Source: an uncultured Leucothrix sp. (GTDB lineage: Bacteria > Pseudomonadota > Gammaproteobacteria > Thiotrichales > Thiotrichaceae). Taken from it: a stretch of 6,031 nt of DNA. This document shows positions 1-5,219 of this stretch, in pieces. Made by a program: the position numbers and the translations under genes. The stretch lies in contig CALAJG010000097.1 of NCBI GenBank assembly GCA_937923375.1, positions 1 to 6,031 on the forward strand, written 5' to 3'. The notes beneath the pieces were generated by a model. That model was given only the letters and a program-made list of their open reading frames with translations, did no database searches and was not told where the DNA came from. Each line of letters opens with the position of its first letter. Positions within the stretch are counted from its first letter, which is position 1.

Positions 1-1
1 C

Positions 2-532
2 TACCAGAATCTAGCGCTTTCACCCGCATTGTCGATTGCGGATAATATGTTTTTGGGTAGAGAGATTCGCAAGTCAGGATTTTTAGGCAAATGGTGCCGC
101 TTATTAGATCGTAAGCAAATGCAAAATATTGCACGGGAGAAACTGTCTGAGCTCGGTTTAATGACTATCCAAAACATTAATCAAGCCGTTGAGACGCTTT
201 CTGGTGGGCAGCGTCAAGGTGTGGCGGTTGCTCGTGCTGCAGCGTTTGGCAGTCGTGTCATTATCATGGACGAGCCTACGGCAGCCTTAGGTGTCAAAGA
301 GTCTCGTCGCGTGTTAGAGCTAATTCAGGATGTAAAGGCTAAAGGAACGCCAATAGTGTTGATTAGCCATAACATGCCCCATGTATTTGAAGTGGCAGAC
401 AGGATTCATATACACCGATTAGGCAAGCGCTGTGCGGTAGTGGATCCCAAAGTCTGCAGCATGTCGGACGCTGTGGCGATTATGACTGGAGCAATGGACC
501 CTCCTGAAACGATATTTAATCCTTATGTCTGA
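2..532 (+). CDS. frcA: Sugar ABC transporter ATP-binding protein, FrcA-like (5' partial)
   Basis: This is the nucleotide-binding subunit of a carbohydrate-uptake ABC importer. It hydrolyses ATP at the cytoplasmic face to drive a permease fed by a periplasmic binding protein. The frame is open from position 2, so the gene begins outside the window. The visible part opens at the Q-loop (YQNLAL, 2-19) and continues with the signature LSGGQ (197-211), Walker B VIIMDE (257-274) followed by PTAALG, and the H-loop histidine (LISHN, His codon 368-370). Walker A is off the left edge; roughly 85-90 residues are missing compared with the usual single-domain length of about 260. The C-terminal wording (HVFEVADRIHIHRLGKR, then MSDAVAIMTGA) matches what I recall of rhizobial FrcA, the fructose importer ATPase. 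The frcK-like gene overlapping its stop supports that over RbsA-type two-domain ATPases. Fructose as substrate is inferred from family resemblance. Confidence 0.9.
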   Translation, partial: YQNLALSPALSIADNMFLGREIRKSGFLGKWCRLLDRKQMQNIAREKLSELGLMTIQNINQAVETLSGGQRQGVAVARAAAFGSRVIIMDEPTAALGVKESRRVLELIQDVKAKGTPIVLISHNMPHVFEVADRIHIHRLGKRCAVVDPKVCSMSDAVAIMTGAMDPPETIFNPYV

Positions 533-1136
533 AGTTAATAGTCTAGTTGATCAAATCAAGTTTCTGGCAGAGACTCACAATCGTGTCATTGTTGCGATTG
601 CTGGTGCGCCAGGATCAGGAAAATCCACTTTAGTCGCTGAACTGAATAAAAGACTAAGTGATTCAGTAGTAGTGCCGATGGATGGTTTTCACCTTGACAA
701 TATAATTCTGGAAGAAAGAAAACTAATGCCACGTAAAGGCAGCCCCGCAAGCTTTGATGCAGATGGGTATATATATTTGCTAAAGCGTATTAGGGGCGCT
801 GAAGAAACGGCTTATGCGCCGGTTTTTGACCGCAGACTAGATCTTTCTAAGGCTGCGGCGATTGAAATTCTTAAAGAAACCAGAATTATTCTCACCGAAG
901 GAAACTATCTTTTGTTAGATCAGGCGCCATGGAACAATTTGGCTGAATTATTTGATTTATCAGTGTTTCTCGAGGTTCCTGAAGCAGTATTAAGAGAGCG
1001 GCTCATAAGACGTTGGTTAGATCATGGGTTATCTGAAGAAAAAGCTTTGGCGCGCGCCGAGTCTAATGACTTGCCTAATGCTGAGCTTGTGACTCAGTCA
1101 TCAATCTCGGCCAATGTTGTCATAAAAGATTTCTGA
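525..1136 (+). CDS. frcK: P-loop small-molecule kinase, FrcK-like (uridine kinase/PanK superfamily)
   Basis: A 203-residue cytoplasmic kinase of the uridine kinase / phosphoribulokinase / pantothenate kinase superfamily. It has a Walker A GAPGSGKST (residues 27-35), a substrate-site motif MDGFHLDN (52-59), RKGSPASFD (70-78), YAPVFDRRLD (97-106), a Walker B-like strand ending in TEGNYLLLD (124-132), and an arginine-rich lid after VPEAVLRERLIRRW. Its ATG lies inside the end of frcA, so the two genes overlap by 8 bp. No good Shine-Dalgarno sequence is visible, which suggests translational coupling. In Sinorhizobium meliloti the fructose operon is frcBCAK, and the last gene is such a kinase. The phosphorylated substrate cannot be read from the sequence: it may be a sugar, a nucleoside or a pantothenate-like compound. 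The catalytic motifs look intact. The superfamily call is firm; the name frcK rests on context and resemblance. Confidence 0.85.
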   Translation: MSEVNSLVDQIKFLAETHNRVIVAIAGAPGSGKSTLVAELNKRLSDSVVVPMDGFHLDNIILEERKLMPRKGSPASFDADGYIYLLKRIRGAEETAYAPVFDRRLDLSKAAAIEILKETRIILTEGNYLLLDQAPWNNLAELFDLSVFLEVPEAVLRERLIRRWLDHGLSEEKALARAESNDLPNAELVTQSSISANVVIKDF

Positions 1137-1299
1137 GTCCTTTGTGATATTCTAAATTAGTCCGCACCCCGCAAATTTAAACGCCCATTTATTGCTCAAT
1201 CCTTTACGCCAGTCGCAACCCAACAATAGTTATTAGGCGTTTCAAACACCACATGATATAAATTAAACTCCCCGTGAAGCTGTGTAAGGAGTAAGAACC
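1137..1299. other. Intergenic spacer between frcK and the GST gene
   Basis: This 163-bp spacer has no convincing reading frame and no clear rho-independent terminator for the frc operon. It holds a probable promoter near its right end (1254-1262), the GST ribosome binding site (AAGGAG, 1286-1291) and an inverted repeat with arms at 1179-1185 and 1236-1242. Confidence 0.7.
1254..1262 (+). promoter_or_regulatory. Extended -10 promoter candidate for the GST gene
   Basis: TGATATAAA fits the extended -10 form TGnTATAAT, with five of six matches in the hexamer. No good -35 hexamer sits 16-18 bp upstream, as is tolerated for extended -10 promoters. Transcription would start near 1269, giving a leader of about 30 nt that carries AAGGAG at 1286-1291. 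This suggests the GST gene is transcribed separately from frcAK. Confidence 0.4.
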
Positions 1300-2025
1300 G
1301 TGCTGAAATTATATCAATTTCCGATTTCTCATTATTGTGAAAAAGCACGTTGGGCACTTGAGCTGAAAGAATTACCCTATCGAAAAGTCAATCTCCTGCC
1401 TGGTCCTCATGTCAAAAAAGCTAAAAAAATAGCGCGCAACAGCAAGTTGCCTATTCTCCAACACGGTAAAAATACCGTACAAGGTTCTGCCGAGATTATT
1501 ACCTATCTTGATCAAAACTTTACGCGTCGATCATTAACTCCTGAACATCCGGGGCAGAAAAAGCTAGCTGAGGCTTGGGAGTCCTATGCCGATCGGGAGA
1601 TTGGTCCTTCAGTGAGGTTACTCAGCTACCACACTCTGCTTGATCATCGTAACCTTGTTATACCAATGATGACTCAGGATTGCCCATGGTATAGCGAATT
1701 AATGATGAAAGCGGCTTACCCAAAAGTGGCGGAGTCGATGCGTAGTATGATGAAGATAAACGATGACACGGCTGAGAAAGCTCGCCAGCAAATATCCACC
1801 GCGCTAGATAACATCGCCGAAACCCTCGGGGATAAAGAGTTCCTGATCGATGATACTTTTACCCGTGCGGACTTATCCGTTGCTGCCTTGCTAGCACCAC
1901 TGATTATGCCGCAAGGCTACGGTATCGATTGGCCAGAAGAAACGCCCGAGCCGTTGGCCAGCCAAATTGCTGGTTTCCAGGATCGCCTCGGCTGGGTCGG
2001 GCATATTTATGACAATTTTCGTTAA
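1300..2025 (+). CDS. Glutathione S-transferase family protein
   Basis: A 241-residue soluble protein with a thioredoxin-fold N-terminal domain and an all-helical C-terminal domain, the GST layout. The N-terminus LYQFPISHYCEKARWALE carries the strand-helix junction where GSTs hold their catalytic residue: here S10 and C13 in an SxxC arrangement. The cis-proline that binds the glutathione backbone is P51 in KLPIL, and the gamma-glutamyl-binding segment is QGSAEIITYLD (61-71). The C-terminal half has the usual Asp of the N-capping box in FTRADLSVAALL. The start is GTG at 1300, chosen because AAGGAG lies 8 nt upstream and the first residues match the normal start of the family. Glutathione conjugation or thiol-disulfide chemistry is likely; the substrate is unknown. 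It probably has its own promoter and converges on the rhomboid gene with only 25 bp between the two stops. Confidence 0.9.
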   Translation: MLKLYQFPISHYCEKARWALELKELPYRKVNLLPGPHVKKAKKIARNSKLPILQHGKNTVQGSAEIITYLDQNFTRRSLTPEHPGQKKLAEAWESYADREIGPSVRLLSYHTLLDHRNLVIPMMTQDCPWYSELMMKAAYPKVAESMRSMMKINDDTAEKARQQISTALDNIAETLGDKEFLIDDTFTRADLSVAALLAPLIMPQGYGIDWPEETPEPLASQIAGFQDRLGWVGHIYDNFR

Positions 2026-2050
2026 GAAATTTCGCTCTATAAGACACCGC

Positions 2051-2770
2051 TCATCTGATATTACGCCAATAAAATACTAATAGGAAACCAACTAAAGCAC
2101 CGCCTAGATGGGCGAAGTGGGCGATGCCTCCACCAAATAGAGAGAAGCCAGTAACACCTGAAAATAGATCCAGCAGCAGTAAGGCCGGTACAAAAAACTT
2201 TGCTGCAATCGGAAACGGGATAAATAACAAGAACAACTTGGTATTTGGATAGCGGATAGCAAAGGCAACTAATACACCATAAATTGCACCTGAAGCACCC
2301 ACCATTGGGGTGTGGTATGTGCGGTAGAACTCTCTAAGCATATCCGCGCTTAGACCTGGATGTTGGCTGTTGTATTGCCCTGTTTCCAAAATGCCTCGTA
2401 CTTGATAATCAGCTAATCCCAGTGCGAGTAATGAGTCAAATCCTGCGGAAAACTGAAAATAGTTAACTAGGGTATAAATGATACCCGCGCCTAGTCCAGC
2501 GGCAAAATAGAAAAATAAGAATTTCTGGGCACCCCAAACCTTTTCTAACGCGCTGCCAAACATATACAAGCCAAACATATTGAACAGTAGATGCGGAACA
2601 CTACCATGCATAAACATTGAGGTGACATATTGCCAGATACCGTATTTCGGGTTGTCTGGGTAATAGAGGGCAAGCCATTGGTTAAGTTCGAAAGTGGTGA
2701 GGCTGTTTATTAAAAACAATGCAATGTTAATAACAATCAGCACTAGAACCACTGGGGTAATTTTTGTCAT
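2051..2770 (-). CDS. Rhomboid family intramembrane serine protease
   Basis: A 239-residue inner-membrane protease that cleaves transmembrane substrates within or near the bilayer. The catalytic dyad is visible: S160 in GASGA (158-162) and H221 in AHFAHLGG. H60 and N64 (HLLFN) correspond to the oxyanion-side residues H150 and N154 of E. coli GlpG. About six membrane segments are apparent, roughly at 5-25, 50-75, 84-105, 155-172, 178-203 and 213-235. There is no N-terminal cytoplasmic domain of the GlpG type. Residues 105-154 form an unusually long polar loop just before the catalytic-serine helix. The ATG start is supported by a weak GGGAAG 4 nt upstream. The gene lies 62 bp downstream of norM on the same strand and may be read from it or from its own promoter. 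Physiological substrates cannot be predicted. Confidence 0.93.
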   Translation of the reverse strand: MTKITPVVLVLIVINIALFLINSLTTFELNQWLALYYPDNPKYGIWQYVTSMFMHGSVPHLLFNMFGLYMFGSALEKVWGAQKFLFFYFAAGLGAGIIYTLVNYFQFSAGFDSLLALGLADYQVRGILETGQYNSQHPGLSADMLREFYRTYHTPMVGASGAIYGVLVAFAIRYPNTKLFLLFIPFPIAAKFFVPALLLLDLFSGVTGFSLFGGGIAHFAHLGGALVGFLLVFYWRNIR

Positions 2771-2801
2771 CTGGCTTCCCAGTTATTTTAAAGTTTAGTT
2801 A

Positions 2802-2810
2802 AGCATAACA
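2802..2810 (-). promoter_or_regulatory. Weak extended -10 promoter candidate for the rhomboid gene
   Basis: On the minus strand the norM-rhomboid gap reads TGTTATGCT, an extended -10 form (TGn plus TATGCT, four of six hexamer matches). No clear -35 hexamer is visible. The implied start near 2795 would give a leader of about 25 nt before the ATG. Transcription from the upstream norM operon is the alternative. Confidence 0.27.
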
Positions 2811-2832
2811 TTCGACTTTAGACACGGTCTAT

Positions 2833-4191
2833 TTAAGCGAAGGCCATAACATCATCAGTGGCATCTTTTGTCAGATAATGAAACCTGTAATTAAGAATAA
2901 CGGCTGCTGCAAACAGTCCAGCAACCAAACCTAACCACAAACCGGTTGGTCCCATGCCATCGAAAATTCCAAACCAGACTGCGGTGCCCATGCCGATTCC
3001 CCAGTAACAAAATACGGCAATTAACATAGGAATAGTGGTGTCCTTATACCCTCGCAACACACCGACTGCACCCACTTGCAGACCATCAACCACCTGAAAT
3101 AGTGCAGCCATGATTAGTAATTGGCTGGCAATGTTTATTACCGCCTTATCATCGGTATACAAACCGGCCAGCCATGATCCAAATAACCAGAAACACGAGG
3201 CAGAAATCATGGTAAGTGCACCGCAGACTGAAACACCTAAGAAGCCTCGTTTTCTTGCTTGTAACAGCTGTTTTGCACCAACCGCCTGTCCCACTCTGAC
3301 CGTCAGAGCCGTTGAAACGCCTAAGGGAATCATGAATGTCAAAGAGGCCAGGTTAATAGCAATTTGATGCCCGGCTGCTGCATCAACCCCAAAGCGGCCC
3401 ATCAGTAAAGCCGTGGTAGTGAACAAGCTGGCTTCCATGCCCATAGCAACGGCGATTGGAAGGCCTAGCTTGAGTGTTTGTAGTATGTGAGGCCAATCAG
3501 GGGGTGTCATGCGTTTACGCAAATCATATTCGCGATACCTTGGTGCCCAGAGGGTGTAGCCAAATAAAGCCAAACAGCCAAGCATTTGGGCTAACCCAGT
3601 GGCCAATGCAGCACCTGAAGCCCCCATTGCTGGAAAACCAAAATTCCCATACATAAAAATGTAGTTACCAAGAACATTTAGTGGAAGCAGCACAAGCTGA
3701 ATCCAAAGCATCGGCATGGTATTGCCATTGGCATCGTTGAACGAGCGTGGAACCAGATAGATCAGGCTAAATGGAAGACTCCAGCATACCCAAACAATGT
3801 AATTAGTCGCAGCGGGGATGATTTCGGGTTCTATACCCAGAATCGGCATCAGTGAGGCCAACGAAAGAGCCAGCATAATCATAACCGCGCCAGTCAGCAA
3901 GCTGAGCCAAAAACCCTGACGCAGTTCTTCACGAATCAACGGATGATTATTGGCCCCTATATGTTGAGAAATAATGGGTGTTAGGGCAAGCATAACACCA
4001 ACCCCAATCAGCATAACGAAAAACCAAACGGATGCTCCCATGGCGATCGCAGCGATCGATAGCGCATCGATTCTCCCTGCCATAAGGGTATCGATAACTC
4101 CCATACCCACCTGAAGTAGCTGTGCCGCAATCATCGGTAACGCGATTACAGCAATCTGTTTGAGTTCTGCGAGTTTGTTGAAGTTGTTCAA
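2833..4191 (-). CDS. norM: MATE family cation-coupled multidrug efflux transporter, NorM type
   Basis: A 452-residue inner-membrane antiporter that exports cationic drugs and dyes in exchange for Na+ or H+. The sequence shows about twelve hydrophobic helices in two homologous halves. Three acidic residues line up with the coupling residues D36, E255 and D371 of Vibrio cholerae NorM: D34 in GVIDTLMAGR, E253 in GMEASLF and D369 in VVDGLQ. RGYKDTTIPM (380-389) is another family hallmark, and the length is normal. The start is TTG: an in-frame TAA lies two codons upstream, and the next ATG (residue 20) would cut into helix 1. The TTG shares TTGA with the stop of the DUF4184-like gene, so translation is probably coupled. 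The drug range and the coupling ion cannot be told from sequence. Confidence 0.93.
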   Translation of the reverse strand: MNNFNKLAELKQIAVIALPMIAAQLLQVGMGVIDTLMAGRIDALSIAAIAMGASVWFFVMLIGVGVMLALTPIISQHIGANNHPLIREELRQGFWLSLLTGAVMIMLALSLASLMPILGIEPEIIPAATNYIVWVCWSLPFSLIYLVPRSFNDANGNTMPMLWIQLVLLPLNVLGNYIFMYGNFGFPAMGASGAALATGLAQMLGCLALFGYTLWAPRYREYDLRKRMTPPDWPHILQTLKLGLPIAVAMGMEASLFTTTALLMGRFGVDAAAGHQIAINLASLTFMIPLGVSTALTVRVGQAVGAKQLLQARKRGFLGVSVCGALTMISASCFWLFGSWLAGLYTDDKAVINIASQLLIMAALFQVVDGLQVGAVGVLRGYKDTTIPMLIAVFCYWGIGMGTAVWFGIFDGMGPTGLWLGLVAGLFAAAVILNYRFHYLTKDATDDVMAFA

Positions 4192-5009
4192 GTGTTATTC
4201 ATCAAAGCGTTTCTCCGCTTGTATAAAAGCCATTGGTAGAAAATTCCTAAGATGCTACTAGTGATAATCAATGTGATCCCAGCAGAGACAATTCCAAATT
4301 TTAAGCCAAGCTGTAGGTCATGGAGCCCAAACAATATTTGATTGTCTGGAGTGTTGGTATAGGCAAAATACAATCCCACTAGCGTTGGGATCAAAAGAAG
4401 CAAGAATAGGGTGACATAACGGATGGAAGGCGTGGGTTGCCAAGCAATGGTTTCAGCCGTTTCTGTTTCACAGAACCACCGCCAGATCCACCACGATAGC
4501 AGCGCCAGACCGAGTACGGTACCTACGTGTTGCAACACCCTAAAAGGCATTATTTGCCAGTTATCCAGCGTCATTAGTGGTGTGTTTAATAGTGAGATGT
4601 ATTGTGGAATGCCATCGGCGTGTGTAAAGGCATCCCAGATAATATGAGTGGCCGCACCAATCAGGATGGAAATGATAATGGCGTGCCCGTTATTCATTGG
4701 CGGACATTCTCCTAAGCAGAGATGCGGCGGTAGTTTGCGAAGCAATTTCTTTGGAAAAACAGCAACAATCACGGGTGCCATCAATAAATGATAGAGGTAA
4801 AAAAACAGAATACCCATGGGAAGGCAAACTTTGAACAGTCCCATCAGTGAGTGGCTCGTCAATCGATAATAATAGATAAAGTCAGACGGCAACATATAAA
4901 CAAAGTCAGGCGACATCGCACCGATAAATAACGCAGATAAGCCACCATAGTCGCCGAGGTATTTTTTTAGGGGGATGGCAGCAACCGGATGAGATAAAGT
5001 AAAAGGCAT
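4188..5009 (-). CDS. DUF4184-like integral membrane protein
   Basis: A 273-residue polytopic membrane protein of unknown function. I place the start at the ATG at 5007-5009 because the family normally opens with MPFTLSHP. A longer frame from 5108 would add 33 residues encoded by the ffs promoter and the first part of the SRP RNA, and is not credible. Conserved polar residues are FTLSHP (H7), GAMSPDF (D35), TSHS (H53), THIIWDAFTH (121-130; H122, D126, H130) and QHVGT (H161). This pattern recalls membrane-bound metal-dependent hydrolases such as YdjM/DUF457, so a metal-site enzyme is possible but unproven. Hydrophobic segments lie roughly at 61-83, 108-126, 163-179, 198-217 and 237-263. The last residues (NALMNNT) overlap the start of norM by 4 bp. 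It is probably the first gene of an operon transcribed away from ffs. Confidence 0.85.
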   Translation of the reverse strand: MPFTLSHPVAAIPLKKYLGDYGGLSALFIGAMSPDFVYMLPSDFIYYYRLTSHSLMGLFKVCLPMGILFFYLYHLLMAPVIVAVFPKKLLRKLPPHLCLGECPPMNNGHAIIISILIGAATHIIWDAFTHADGIPQYISLLNTPLMTLDNWQIMPFRVLQHVGTVLGLALLSWWIWRWFCETETAETIAWQPTPSIRYVTLFLLLLIPTLVGLYFAYTNTPDNQILFGLHDLQLGLKFGIVSAGITLIITSSILGIFYQWLLYKRRNALMNNT

Positions 5010-5023
5010 ATTTAGAATTCTTC

Positions 5024-5052
5024 TTGTGAGGACGGCGATTTTCGCGCATAAT
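5024..5052 (+). promoter_or_regulatory. Sigma-70 promoter of the SRP RNA gene
   Basis: TTGTGA (5024-5029, four of six to TTGACA) is followed after exactly 17 bp by CATAAT (5047-5052, five of six to TATAAT). The bases after the -10 are G+C-rich (TTCGCCG, 5052-5058), as in promoters of stable RNAs under stringent control. Initiation near 5059-5060 would give a precursor with a 5' leader of about 10 nt, which fits the RNase P processing known for 4.5S RNA in E. coli. Dependence on growth rate is inferred from the discriminator. Confidence 0.6.
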
Positions 5053-5059
5053 TCGCCGT
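5032..5059. repeat. Inverted repeat flanking the ffs -10 element
   Basis: The arms ACGGCGA (5032-5038) and TCGCCGT (5053-5059) are perfect 7-bp inverted copies separated by 14 bp, so their centres are 21 bp apart, about two helical turns. The left arm lies in the promoter spacer and the right arm covers the discriminator. It could be an operator for a dimeric regulator, or chance. The region also lies upstream of the divergent DUF4184-norM operon. Confidence 0.5.
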
Positions 5060-5069
5060 TCTGCAATAT

Positions 5070-5181
5070 GGCGATCTGCATTGGTCTCCTCGCAATGATA
5101 AACCGCAAACCCAGCCAGGACCGGAAGGTAGCAACTGTAGTGGTCTAATCGTGTGCCGGGGGTGGGCTGGTGCGGATTGCC
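5070..5181 (+). ncRNA. ffs: Signal recognition particle RNA (4.5S RNA)
   Basis: The RNA scaffold of the bacterial SRP binds Ffh and directs ribosomes making inner-membrane proteins to FtsY. The conserved domain IV hairpin is clear: CAGG (5116-5119), the GGAA tetraloop (5123-5126) closed by CC/GG, AGCA (5130-5133) and the GTGTGCCGGG block (5151-5160). The pair next to the tetraloop stem is A5120-U5129 where E. coli has U-A, a compensatory change that supports a functional structure. The ends are set by an 11-bp terminal stem, GGCGATCTGCA (5070-5080) with TGCGGATTGCC (5171-5181), which includes two G-U pairs. The length of about 112 nt matches the 114-nt E. coli RNA. TCTCCTCGCAA (5085-5095) resembles the E. 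coli 5' arm. Exact mature ends may differ by a few bases. Confidence 0.95.
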
Positions 5182-5219
5182 ACCCAGTTGCAGCTTTATC
5201 GTTCACCTGGTTAGTACTC

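Noticed and set aside
1137..1180. Rho-independent terminator after frcK
   Set aside because: There are only short A/T pairings such as AAATT/AATTT, with no stable G+C stem followed by a T-run.
1179..1242. attC-like integron recombination site, suggested by TTAGGCGTTT near an inverted AAACGCC
   Set aside because: The core sites do not fit GTTRRRY / RYYYAAC, the internal paired boxes are missing, and no integrase or cassette array is present.
2010..2050. Shared terminator between the convergent GST and rhomboid genes
   Set aside because: The only pairing is a weak A/T stem (AATTT with AAATT) with no clear G+C core, so it is not supportable.
3110..3367. Plus-strand open frame inside norM
   Set aside because: It is antisense to a well-supported MATE gene and has no recognisable motif; it is a shadow frame. 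The same applies to the frames at 3474-3656 and 4423-4647.
4043..4073. Run of GCGATCGC / CGATCGAT words resembling HIP1 or clustered GATC sites
   Set aside because: It lies inside the norM coding region, occurs once, and is explained by Ala-Ile-Ala and Ser-Ile codons. The organism is not a cyanobacterium.
5038..5066. Minus-strand promoter for the DUF4184-norM operon (TTGCAG, 17 bp, GAAAAT)
   Set aside because: It has only three and four matches to the consensus hexamers. A promoter must exist near here, but this one is not convincing.
5184..5210. Hairpin CCAGTTG / CACCTGG after ffs as a terminator
   Set aside because: It has one mismatch, a 13-nt loop and no T-run after it, so it is unlikely to terminate transcription.
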